This document shows, one piece after another, positions 47,785-58,346 of a stretch of DNA of 64,000 bases. The position numbers and the translations under genes are program-made. Origin of the DNA: Chaenocephalus aceratus (lineage: Eukaryota > Chordata > Actinopteri > Perciformes > Channichthyidae); contig CM043789.1 in assembly GCA_023974075.1 (NCBI GenBank), forward strand, positions 36,284,161 to 36,348,160, written 5' to 3'. The stretch's first letter is position 1. Each line of letters begins with the position of its first letter. The notes below the pieces were generated by a model. It made no database searches. It was given only the letters and a program-made list of their open reading frames with translations, and was not told where the DNA came from.

Positions 47785-47800
47785 GTGTTTCCATTTCCCT
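47785..47800 (-). repeat. Right terminal inverted repeat of Kolobok-like element
   Basis: GTGTTTCCATTTCCCT on the plus strand, directly before TTAA; its inverse differs from the left end at two positions. Confidence 0.9.
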
Positions 47801-48124
47801 TTAATGTTCAAAAAGCTCTTTAGTTTTCTCATACTGCCTGTGCTGCAGCACCTCTTTTCACCCTCTGTCTGAAACCAGAGCCCAGTCTGCCCTGATTGGT
47901 TAGCTGGCCAGCTCTGTTTTGATTGGTCAACCGCTTAGAGATGTCCATTGTCCGCCTTTCAGTTTATCATGTAAAATGTATCGGAGTGCTAGCCAATAGA
48001 AGCACATGTGTTATGTAGTGATGTCACACAGTAAACAAAGTACTCCAATGGAGACGATTCAGGAAGAAAACCTATAGAACACACTAGAGGAAAAGGAAAC
48101 TCCATACAGCATAATAGGGCCCCT

Positions 48125-51100
48125 CTTGTATGAATGTGTGCCTGCATGGCTATGTGTGTTTACAGTACTCTGCAGTTATTTTGCAATTGTGGTTACTCTT
48201 GTGAAACCGTCTTCAATTGATATAATGCTGTTGATAATTATTCTATATACGACAACAACAATGACCACCTCCTGACTGAAATGAACTGCTGTATTTGTCA
48301 TATTCACATGCATTATGTAATCACTTTGTCTCGGATGAAACGATTTCCAACATTGCTAAGCTGGGCCTGTAGATTCTCTATCAGCATGAGCACAATGGTA
48401 TAACCTTTTAAACAAAGGCTCACTTGCTCTGCCTCAGGCCACACTTGCCAGTTTGCTTTCTTGTCAAGGCTGAAAGGAGACGTACATGAAAGAGAAGTGC
48501 ACAAAGATGAAGGATGGAGAACATTGGTGACAAGTCAAAACTCTGACAGACAGACGCGGAGAAGCTGATAGCTCTCTATTTACATGTCTGGAATGCACAT
48601 TTACACATCAAACACTTGCTCGGCTTATTTAAAAGCCATGTGCTTCCAGAAGATGAGCAGAAAGGGAAATCAAAACAGGGAAATTGTTTATGCACACTGA
48701 TGTGCACGCAAAAACACAATAAATCTATCTGAATAAACAGGAAACAAAATGCACCCAGGAATATGCATGGAAAGATATGCACACAAACACAATGAGCAAG
48801 ACGTGACAACAACACACAAACAAACATGTAGCTTTGATATCAGATATTCACACCAATATAAAGCGTTCATATCCACCAGCTGCTGTTAGGGTAAAGAGCC
48901 AATAGACTTAACATACTGCTGCATGACACACACTTAGATCAGAGTTCACCTTTTTCTTTCAGTGTTGTTAATGAACACATCGTAAAGACAAGAGGTTATA
49001 CTCACTCAAATGGATATAAACATGTCTGTTAAGCAGATCGAGCGTTTAAATTAAACTACAGATGACTAAATGGCAAGCAACAGATTCTTGGTTAACACAG
49101 ATTTTCAAAAACATCTCTGTTGTGAGTCTTCTGTAATTGCAGCCTTCCTGAGTTCAGTATTAAATTATACAAATCATAAATTCCTGTACATGTCCAGTTT
49201 AAAGAGGACATATTATTCATATGTTTACGTTCAATCTTGTGATTTGGCTTTCACCTCGAATATGTTTACATACATTACTGTTGAAATAACACATTTGCCA
49301 TCACACTGTCTCTCTGAATGTACCTGTAATCAGCTTCTGTCTTAAACGCTACATTTTAGCGCCTGTCTCTTTAAGACCAATCCCTGAGGAAAAGTAATTC
49401 TGCTGTATATGTCTTATTTCCCAGTTTGTGTTTTAGTATGCACTCCAGTTACCCATATATTTATACCAATAAGCCTTGAAAAGTAGTTTTCATAATTTGT
49501 CCCCTATTTTCCAAGACATTTGATGTTTAAGCAAGCGCTTCACATTAAAACATTTGACCATCCACCTATCTGTCTTTGCCTTTTAAAACTGTCCCTGTCC
49601 AATATTTTCATTATGCAATGGTTAATGTTTAGGCACAAAATGACTTGGTAACAGTTAAAATAATTGGTTTTGGTTGGAAAACTTCGTGTTTTGGATTAAA
49701 CTGTTAACATGGTAAAGGTTTGGAGCCCTTTGTTTTCATTCTTATTCCTTCACACTTCCAACCCGAGAGTGTAGTCAAGACTGGATATTAGTAACTTTTG
49801 TAATGCATTGTTAAATACTGCAGTTTGCATGAGGACATTCATTCTTGCCCCATTTGTTCAATTAATGTGTTTTATGATGTTAATTAATACAAACATTCAA
49901 AGTGTTTCTAAAAGACCCCGCTATGAATTTAAGCAAATTAAAATGAAGTACACGGTGGGGTAGATTTTTACACATTATTTGGTGGATAAGTCTTGGTTCT
50001 TTTACAGCTATTTCTGGAGCTGGAGAACATTTAATGCTTCATTAACAATTACAAAAAAAAACTACGGTCTTGTCTGTTAAACAAAAGCTTATTCTATAAC
50101 ACTAAGGATTTGTAAAAACAGACTCTTTACATTATGTTTAATCTGAGAATAAATTTCTGAGGCAACAGGTTTTGAAGGTTTGTGTCTCTGCCCTCATCTC
50201 TGATATTGATTTCACGCTTGAGGCCAAATTGTTTTCAGCCCTGGACCTGAGTGGAGATGTGTGAGAGCTTGTTTTGTAGCATGGAGTTTTTTTTTAAATT
50301 TTAACCCTAGTTATGCTTGACAGTGTAATGTGGTCAGAATTTCCGGTATCCAAAAGAAACTAAAAACCTGTATAACGGATTTAGTCAGATCTGTGTGTGT
50401 GTGTGTGTGTGTGAGCTTTTATTTAATGTGTTATATATGGATCGATCAATATTATTTGTTATGAAACTGAGCTGTGTATATCATTGCATTGGCTCCTATT
50501 GCAAAGAAAAACAATCGACTGTTATGCGCGTCTCAATGTAAAGAATAATTTCTCTGACATTTAGCAGATGCCCTTAATCGCCAGTCTAACCGTAAGCAGC
50601 ACAATAAAGCAAGATGAAGTTCTCCTCATGCATGGCTTGACTCAAATCATGGGAGAAAAATCTATGTGACGGTACGGATCCATCTTTTAATGTTATTCAT
50701 GTTAGTTACTGGAAAACATGCCTGGCGGCCATCGATCCTGAGCCGTTGGGCCTGGAGGCAGAAATGTCTTTATTGTATTTCACCTAAACCGCCCTTTCAT
50801 ACTTACAGTATCGACAGCTCATAAGGAGAGAGGATGAGACACAGAACAGAAGACCGCTTACTCTGGGCTAATTTGTTCCTGATCAGTCCATCCATTGTCT
50901 TCAGGCACATAAAGAGGACATTACATAAGAAGTCCTGCACGAGTGATGGAAATATCAAGAGGTGGTACAATTCATATGCACAGAGATAAAACATTTGTAT
51001 ATATAACACACAGAGAGAAGGAGAGACAGTTTTTACTGCAACGCATCCAAATATATCTAGGCGATGTGTTACCAAATATGCAGGACCTATTTATGTCAGT

Positions 51101-51391
51101 GAGCATCAGTGCATCCCACTTACAGACACAGAGCACTGCTTCCACCCTTCAGTACAGCGGGGCATACAGTTTGTGTCACACACATGGAGACAGTCTTATT
51201 GTTTAGGGAGTCACCTTTGTTTTAACCCAGATTAAGTGGCTAGATTACACCCCTAAACAGGATGTGGACTCCCAAGGCCGGAAGACGCTAATGTTTAATA
51301 ACCAACTCAAATAACCGTGACTAAGTGAGGAGGAAAAGAGCCTCAGAGGCAGACAAGAATCTATTGAACAGTCCTTATAGTTTTAATTATA
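48125..51391. other. No recognisable gene; one faint repeat
   Basis: Unassigned DNA. A degraded relative of the GCTTTTATCC-type repeat lies at about 50560-50605, and a short (GT)n at 50394-50412. No supported coding sequence. Confidence 0.5.
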
Positions 51392-51994
51392 TTCAATCAA
51401 TCAATCAATGTTTATTTATATAGCCCAATATCACAAATGTTACATTTGTCTCAGTGGTCTTCACAGTGTGTACAGAATATCAGTATGACAATACGACACC
51501 CTCTGTCCTTAGACCCTCACATCGTACAAGGAAAAACTTCCGGAGAAAACCCACAGTTTAAAGGGAAAAATGGGAGAAACCTCAGGGAGAGCAACAGAGG
51601 AGGGATCCCTCTCCCAGGACGGACAGACGTGCAATAGATCCCCTGTGTAAATTGAAAAGATAATACATTTGCAACATAGGTAGTCCAAATGTTTGGAAAT
51701 GCATGTGTGTATAATAGGAAGATGAATCCACGAGGATATCCATCCAGGACCTATGATCCAGGACCACAGCCACGACTCACGATCCAGGGCTCGCGATCCA
51801 GGACACAGGACCGCAGGATCATCCATGACTCCGGATCCCGGCGTATATAGACACCAAAAAGAAAGACATTTGGGGAAGCTGGGTTAATCGGAACATGAGA
51901 GTACACAGGTACAGACAGAGAGAAGGAAGAAGTAAGATGTCCCCCGACAAACTAAGCCTATATCAGCAAAACTAGGGGCTGAATCTAATCAGCC

Positions 51995-52642
51995 CTAACT
52001 ATAAGCTTTATCAAAAAGGAAGGTCTTAAGTGCACTCTTAAAAACGGATAGGGTGTCTGCCGCCCGAACACAAACTGGAAGCTGATTCCACAAATGTGGA
52101 GCTTGATAAGAAAAGGCTCTGGCTCCCATTGTACTTTTAGAGACTCTAGGAACAACTAACAACCCTGCATTCTTGGAACGCAATGCCCTAGTAGGACAGT
52201 AAGGTATAATGAGTTCTTTAAGGTAAGATGGCGCCTGCCCATTAAGGGCTTTGTAGGCGAGAAGATGAATTTTAAATGCTATCCTGTGTTCTATAGGGAG
52301 CCAGTGTAAGGCAGCCAGAACAGGAGTAATGTGGTCCCTTTTCCTAACTCTGGTTAGTACACGAGCCGCAGCATTTTGAATCAGCTGAAGCGACTTGACT
52401 GACTTCTTGGTACACCCTGATAATAAAGAGTTACAATAATCCAGCCTAGAAGTAACAAATGCATGGACTAGTTTCTCTGAATCGTTTTGAGGCAAGATAT
52501 GCCTGATTTTTGCAATGTTACGTAGATGGAAGTAGGCGGTCCTTGAAATTGATTTTATGTGGGCGTTAAAGGATAGATCCTGATCAAATATAATACCAAG
52601 ATTCCTTACAGTCTCACTGGAGGCCAAATTAATGCCATCCAT
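51995..52642 (-). pseudogene. LINE reverse transcriptase, C-terminal part
   Basis: Open frame of 215 residues with SSETVRNLGIIFDQDLSF, TSRLDYCNSLLSGC and IQNAAARVLTRV, then the C-terminal W-N-x-LP motif (HLWNQLPVCVR). It belongs after the 52656-53786 frame; a short segment of about 20 residues with the usual N-x-DKTE region has been lost between them, along with a frame change at about 52645-52690. Confidence 0.88.
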
Positions 52643-52655
52643 AGTTAGTATATCT

Positions 52656-53786
52656 TTAGATAATTTGTTTCGTAGATTCTTTTAAGGTCATCCACGTTTT
52701 TAAGTCCTTAAGGCAATCTTGAATTTTATTTAGATGATTAATTTCATCAGGCTTGATTGATAAATATAGTTGAGTATCATCCGCATAACAATGAAAGTTT
52801 ACAGAATGATTCCTTATAATATTGCCTAACGGAAGCATATATAATGTGAACAGAATAGGTCCGAGCACTGAGCCCTGTGGCACTCCATGGCTAACTTTGG
52901 TTTGCGTGGAAGATTCATCGTTAACACGTACAAACTGAGAGCGTTCAGATAGATAGGACCTAAACCAGCCTAAAGCAGTTCCCTGTATGCCAAGTAAGTG
53001 CTCTAGTCTTTGCAATAGGATATCATGGTCGATAGTATCAAATGCAGCACTGAGATCGAGCAAAACAAGAATAGAGACAAGTTCCTTGTCTGAGGCTATT
53101 AGAATGTCATTTGTGACTTTAACCAGAGCTGTCTCTGTGCTATGATGTGTTCTAAAGCCAGACTGAAAATCTTCAAATAAATCATTGTTTTTTAAGTAAT
53201 CACACAGCTGTTTTGCGACCGCTTTCTCAAGAATCTTTGAGAGGAACGGAAGATTAGAAATAGGTCTATAGTTGGCTAAAACCTCTGGATCGAGGTTGTG
53301 CTTTTTAAGAAGCGGTTTTATCACTGCTACTTTGAATGATTGTGGAACATAGCCTGATGATAAAGACATATTCATAATATGTAATAAAGAAGTGCTAATT
53401 AATGGAAAAACTTCCTTCAACAGCTTAGTTGGAATTGGGTCTAACACGCACGTTGATGGTTTAGAAGAGAGAATCATTGAATTTAAATGTTCAAAGTTAA
53501 TGGCTGAAAAGCATTCTAGTTTACTATCTAGTGTAATATTAGAACTTACGTTTCCGGGAGCTGTTGATAACACTATACTGGTCAAAGGCAAGAGGTCATT
53601 AATTTTGTTTCTAAGAGTAACAATTTTATCGTTAAAAAAGCACATAAAATCATTACTACTGAGTGCTATGGGAATAGAAGGCTCAATCGAGCTGTGGCTC
53701 TCTGTCAGCCTGGCTACAGTGCTGAAAAGAAATCTTGCATTATTCTTATTCTCATCTATTAATGAAGAGTAGTAGGCTGCTCTCAC
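52656..53786 (-). pseudogene. LINE reverse transcriptase, fingers and palm
   Basis: The open frame of 376 residues has all the expected blocks: [49 protein letters not shown] (first catalytic Asp), [19 protein letters not shown] and [10 protein letters not shown] (catalytic Asp pair). It would prime cDNA synthesis at a nicked target site in complete relatives. The C-terminus of this frame ends abnormally after the WMTL segment. Confidence 0.92.
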
Positions 53787-53912
53787 TTTACGCAGTGCTT
53801 TCTTATATTCATTGAGAGTAATATGCCAAATTAAACGAGATTCTTCAAGTTTAGTGGAACGCCTATCCTTTCAAGTTGTCTCGACTTTTGCTTTATTTTG
53901 CGGGTTTCGGCA

Positions 53913-54640
53913 TTATGCCATGGAGCTAATCTGTTGTTTTATTTTCTTCTTTTTCAAAGGAGCAACAGAGTCTAATTTTATTCGCAGCGCATCTGTAGCA
54001 CTATCAACAACATGATCAATTTGGGGTGGTGTATATTTTGTATAAGTTTCCTCCCTTACATGCAGACATGCTATCGAGTTAAGTATTGGTGGAATCTCTT
54101 CCTTAAATTTGGCTATAGCACTAACAGATAGGTTTCTGCTGCAAGAGCTTTTGACTAATGCTTTGTAGTCTCGTAATAGTACTTCAAAAGTTACTAAGAA
54201 ATGGTCGGATAAAGCAGGATTATGCGGTTCGACTAATAGTTGCTCAATTTCAATACCATAAATCAGAACAAGGTCGAGAGTGTGATTATAGCAGTGGGTT
54301 GGTTTATTTACACTCTGACAGAAACCAACAGAATCTAATATAGAGTTAAATGCAACAGTAAGGCTATTTTTATCATCGTCAACATGAATATTAAAGTCAC
54401 CTACGATAATTACTTTATCTGTTTTAAGTACCAAAGTTGATAAAAACTTAGAGAATTCTGAATAAGGACCTGGTGCACGATACACTGTAACAAATAAGAT
54501 TGGCTGCAAAGTTTTCCAGGTCGGATGCGTAAGACTAAAAACGAGGCTTTCAAAGGAGGTATATATTCTTCATGTCTCAACCACGTTTCAGTTAGACAGC
54601 ATATATCAATATTATAATCTGATATTAAATCATTTACCAA
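53913..54640 (-). pseudogene. LINE apurinic-like endonuclease
   Basis: Two frames: 54640-54410 with [14 protein letters not shown] (catalytic Glu region) and 54509-53913 with [18 protein letters not shown] (catalytic Asp/Asn) and SDHFLVTF (catalytic Asp-His). These are the hallmark motifs of the APE-type endonuclease that nicks target DNA. A frame change at about 54510-54540 separates the halves. The linker to the reverse transcriptase (53913-53786) has a further break. Confidence 0.88.
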
Positions 54641-54913
54641 TATTGCTTTAGATGCTAGAGATCTTATGTTTAAGAGACCACATTTAATCTTCCTGTTTTG
54701 TTACACTGTAGTAGTTGTTACATTTACTTTTATTAGGTTATTATGTATGACACCTCTATTAGGTTTTACCTTAAATTGTCCTTGGGCAGACACACACACC
54801 GTTAATATTGGGCATTTTATTGGGTTCGGGATTCCTATGGATGACTGCCTAGGAGAGAGCGCAGAGAAGTGTGTAAGACTGCGACTCCGCCTCCTGGTCT
54901 CAACTCCAGTTTG

Positions 54914-55189
54914 TCATGGAAGTCCACAAAGCCCTGAAATGTTTGCCGAAATGAGATCTGCACCATCCAAAGTAGGATGAATGCCGTCTCTCTTAATCAG
55001 ACCAGGTTTTCCCCAGAAGGCTGTCCAATTATTTACGAAGCCCACATTGTTTGCTGGGCACCACCAAGACAACCAGCGCTGAAATGATGACATGCGGCTA
55101 TCCATGTCATCATTGATCAGATTGGGGAGGGGACCAGAGAAGATTACGGTGTCCGACATTGTTTTAGCATAACTACACACCGACTCCAT
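54914..55189 (-). pseudogene. LINE esterase-like (SGNH hydrolase) domain fragment
   Basis: A 91-residue frame with VIFSGPLPNL (block near the Gly/Asn region) and GLIKRDGIHPTLDGADLISA, whose D-x-x-H matches the catalytic Asp-His of SGNH hydrolases. Only the C-terminal half is present; the block with the catalytic Ser lies beyond the 5' truncation at about 55200. The gap to the endonuclease (54640-54914) is noncoding linker or decayed sequence. Confidence 0.75.
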
Positions 55190-55200
55190 ATTCTACTTAG

Positions 55201-55793
55201 TAAAGTGATGACTAAAGCAAAGTCTTCTAACTTCTATAGCCTGTTTTAAAAGTGTGTTGTTATCACATTGAGTTTAAAGATAGTGAGGTGTTTGCAAAGA
55301 AAGAGAGGCGGGCGCACCGGAGCGATGGGGAGATGGAGGATTGGGAGGAGGGAGATGGCGAAGCATGCAAACTGAATAGTTTCTCACAGCAGAAGGAGCG
55401 CTGCGCCGAGACGTCAGGCTGCACAGCTCGATGCTAACCACACTTGGCAATGAGGGGGCTCGACTCCTCCCACCCATGCTTGCTCCGGGGCCCACCGCCT
55501 CCCAGGAGGCTTCCTGGTGATTGAAATGGAAATTTGGGAAGTAATGCTTCAGAGGGAGGAAGTGTCTCGCTCCCCCTGCCAGTCAGTCTGTCTGTTCATC
55601 CTGCGGTGCTTTATTACTCACACTCTCTGTTCACATTAACCCATAATCATTCATGGCACATAATCACTTACAGTATGTCCAGCCTCCAAATCCACCTGCA
55701 GCCTCCAAAGTTTTAAAGTTTAGGAACATTGTCCATAGATTTAGTTTTTTCGATCAAATGGAGACTTTGAAGGACTGACACTTTTGTATTGTT
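55201..55793. other. No recognisable gene or mobile element
   Basis: Unassigned DNA between the LINE and a MITE. Confidence 0.5.
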
Positions 55794-55797
55794 TTAA

Positions 55798-56700
55798 AGG
55801 GGCTCATTTATTATGCTCATTTTCAGGTTTCATAACTGCATGTTGTGCCTCTATTGTGACGTGTTTTGTCACAGTACATGCTTTAATGATCAAAAAGGCA
55901 GCTGAAGAAATTCAACCTGCCAAAGACAATGATGGTGAACTTCTACACCTCCATCATCGAGTCCATCCTCACCTCCTCCATCACCATCTGGTACGCTGCA
56001 GCCACAGCCAAGGATAAGGGCAGGCTGCAGCTTGTCACCCGCTCTGCAGAGAGGGTGATCGGCTGCAATCTGCCATCCCTCCACGACCTGCACACCTCCA
56101 GAACCCTGAGGCAGGCAGGGAAGATAGTGGCCGACCCCTGCCACGCTGGACACAAACTGTTCACCCCCCTCCCCTCTCGCAGGAGGCTGCGCTCCGTGAG
56201 GACCAAAACCTCTCGCCACCTGAACAGTTCCTTCCCCTCCGCTACCGGCCTCTTAAACAAGGCCCGGCCCCCCCACTGACACTTACCTCAGCCACAACGT
56301 AGACTCTATATACATTACATTAATGCACACAATGTTCAAATACTGCACACATTTCTTATTTTATATTCTATAATTCACTGCATTCTATTTCGCTGTAAAT
56401 TACTGCTTTATTTTATTGCTATTTAACTATATTTTATAACTGTGTCCTTAAAGATTTTTTGTTTTATATGGAGATGTTTTGTTTTATATTTGATGTATGC
56501 ACCACGACATCAAGTCAAATTCCTCGTATGTGTGAACCTACCTGGCAATAAACCCGTTTCTGATTCTCATTCTGAAAGTACTTAATTTTTCTCACACTGC
56601 CTGTGCTGCAGCACCTCTTTTCACCCTCTGTCTGAAAACAGAGCCAAGTATACTCTGATTCGTCAGCTGGCTGGCTCTGTTGTGACTGCCAACATAAATG
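55798..56700. mobile_element. TTAA-type MITE, second copy, split by a LINE fragment
   Basis: TTAA (55794-55797) is followed by AGGGGCTCATTTATTATGCT. It continues to about 55899 and resumes at about 56577 with modules shared with 47810-47930 (CTGTGCTGCAGCACCTCTTT, ACCCTCTGTCTGAAA). The right terminus is not clear. At 55883-55886 it holds an intact TTAA, exactly where the other copy is interrupted by the Kolobok-like element. Confidence 0.75.
55900..56576 (+). mobile_element. LINE fragment with RT C-terminus and 3' tail
   Basis: The frame to 56279 reads FYTSIIESILTSSITIWYA, then an AERVIGCNLPSLHDL block and a basic C-terminus (RSVRTKTSRHLNSSFPSA). The 3' UTR ends GGCAATAAACCCGTTTCTGATTC with a TTCTGA tail. 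The protein segment is uninterrupted. The group is probably Rex1/CR1-like; clade uncertain. It lies in the MITE listed at 55798. Confidence 0.82.
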
Positions 56701-56834
56701 TAAAAAATCTGTTTCATTGAAGAGTTTAGTAGAGTTTCCTGTTGATACAAAGTGCATATGACCGTCTATTGGCCTCATAAGAAGCCTTTTAATCATTACA
56801 ACAGCTATTAAGTCAGCTATTTTTTTCCCCTTAA

Positions 56835-57053
56835 ACTATTGCTTTTCTCTGGAAGTTTTTCCTTGTACGATGTGAGGGTCCAAGGACAGAGGGTGTCGTT
56901 TTTCGCATACTGATATTCTGAACAATCTGTGTTGTTGTATTTGCTGTAAAGTGTCTCTACTGTAGGCTAATTTTATTATATGTACAGCACTTTGGTTCGA
57001 CCAATAATCGTTTATAAATGTGCTATATAAATAAAACTTGATTTGATTTGAAG
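56835..57053 (+). mobile_element. LINE 3'-UTR fragment
   Basis: The text TGGAAGTTTTTCCTTGTACG followed by ATGTGAGGGTCCAAGGACAG matches the inverse of the LINE 3' UTR at 51495-51555. It ends GTGCTATATAAATAAAACTTG and a TTGATTTGA tail. So it is a short plus-strand relative of the LINE on the minus strand at 51392. Confidence 0.78.
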
Positions 57054-57738
57054 TCATTTATTGAGGTCTATAAACTTGTAAATATTTTGTAAATGGAATG
57101 AAGCTACAAATAAATAAGGGCTCACTTGACAAGCTACTCAAGAACAATCTGTTTATATAATTATCTTTATGTCTGTTTATTGCTGCTGGCATATTACACT
57201 TGTTAAATATAACAAACTGAACAGCAGCTTGTCTCATTTCTGTTTTAGAAAAGAAGATATCAACATTTTTAAATATTTGATTTATGCAGCGCTAACACTT
57301 TAGAGGAACAAAGCAGCCGTAGGCAAGCAAGAGATTTGACAGCAGCTGTAATGCAATGTATTCAGTCTGTGCGTTTGGAAAGGTCAATAATGACGGCCAC
57401 GGACCCCTATAATCAAAAAGCCGATACCTCTTTATAGGGCAAACAGGCTGGAGCCGGTCCCCGCTGCGCCTCTCTGTCCAACCCCGGTGTGTGTCTCTCC
57501 GAACAATACCAAACAAAACCACACACGTCATTCCCCATCTATCATGTAATAAAAGATTGCACAATGGAAGAAGAAGAATTATATGCAAAGTGAGTACAGA
57601 GCGTTGGGTTCAGTAGGCTGCAACCTTGTTTCCATGGTGAAGAATATCTATCCCTGTTTGCAGCGAGGCTGTGGACAAAGAGAGGAGATGAAGTGAGGAG
57701 ACCAGGGTTCACGCTATACACGGAGAGCAGTTTTGTTC
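57054..57738. other. No recognisable gene or mobile element
   Basis: Unassigned DNA without supported coding sequence. Confidence 0.5.
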
Positions 57739-57746
57739 ATTTAGAG

Positions 57747-58338
57747 CAGGGGTATCACACTCAAATACACAGTGGGCCAAAATAAAAAAATGGGTACTCG
57801 TCGAGGGCCGGACTGGTTCAATGTTTATTGCAGAACGTATTGAAATGAACTTATTGCACATATTAAACCTGGAACTAACAAAGCTTCAATTATTGCCTAT
57901 AAAAACAACATTAAACATTAAAAATCAGTTGCATTCATTTCTTATGGCTCTATCTGCAACTTTTCCAGAGTCATTTCTTATGATTACATTTTCCCACAGG
58001 CCAACAGCAGCTTCCAAAAAAACTATTTCCCTCAAAGAAAAAACCAAACATGCCCTGTTGTCGTGAGAGAAAAAGTGCAGAAGGAAACATCCATCAAACT
58101 CAGTGTGCTGCTCTGTGATGCTAGTTCAAGCCAGATACTTGGCATCTCATCTTGGGTGCAAGTTCATCAATGTTTGGGCTCAGGCTCTGAGCTGAGGAGA
58201 CCCTCAGGATGGAGTGAAGGTGTGCGTGCAATATACCGGCGGGCCAGATCGAATAGTAATTAGAAATTATCCTGCGGGCCGAAATTAAATCCACTAAGGG
58301 CCTGATTTGGCCCCCGGGCCTTGAGTTTGACACGTGTG
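57747..58338. mobile_element. hAT-like non-autonomous DNA transposon, 592 bp
   Basis: The 8-bp target duplication ATTTAGAG is perfect on both sides (57739-57746, 58339-58346). The termini are inverted: CAGGGGTATCACACTCAA on the left, TTGAGTTTGACACGTGTG on the right. The ends contain GGGCC / GGCCCGGGG modules that I recognise from a family widespread in fish. An 8-bp duplication and short imperfect termini of CAGGGG type fit the hAT superfamily. No transposase frame. Confidence 0.9.
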
Positions 58339-58346
58339 ATTTAGAG

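Larger units (their letters stand above)
43269..47800 (-). mobile_element. THAP-transposase DNA transposon (Kolobok-like), 4.5 kb, degenerate
   Basis: Bounded by TTAA on both sides (43265-43268, 47801-47804). Terminal inverted repeats: AGGGGAAAGGAAACAC on the left and AGGGAAATGGAAACAC read inward from the right (14 of 16 equal). The minus strand carries a multi-exon transposase remnant, the plus strand a second spliced gene, and the two converge near 44.5 kb. TTAA duplication together with a THAP-like N-terminal domain fits the Kolobok superfamily. piggyBac also uses TTAA but lacks THAP, and P elements make 8-bp duplications. A SINE (44775-45031) inserted later. The superfamily name is inference; boundaries are direct observation. 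Confidence 0.85.
43193..48124. mobile_element. Older TTAA-type MITE, split by the transposon at 43269-47800
   Basis: The left piece 43193-43268 starts after TTAA with CAAGGACATAGTATGCTCAT. The right piece 47801-48124 ends CAGCATAATAGGGCCCCT, the inverse of the start (AGGGG..CTATTATGCT type). The right piece holds CTGTGCTGCAGCACCTCTTT and TCTGATTGGTTAG-like modules shared with the copy at 55798-56700. Joining the pieces at the TTAA gives a continuous repeat that matches that copy. It is noncoding and older than the element inserted in it. Confidence 0.82.
51392..55200 (-). mobile_element. Near-complete LINE of the L2/CR1 group, antisense
   Basis: On the minus strand, in order: an esterase-like segment (55189-54914), endonuclease (about 54640-53913), reverse transcriptase (53786-52656 and 52642-51995) and a long 3' UTR ending in a GATTGATTGATTGA tail at 51392-51407. 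The 3' UTR holds CCGGAAGTTTTTCCTTGTACG on the minus strand, also seen in the separate fragment at 56835. The open frames are broken only at a few places, so the element is relatively young. An esterase domain is known in the first reading frame of many CR1/L2 LINEs. Confidence 0.88.

Noticed and set aside
43269..47800. piggyBac or P-element assignment for the large transposon
   Set aside because: piggyBac lacks a THAP domain, and P elements make 8-bp duplications; here THAP occurs with TTAA.
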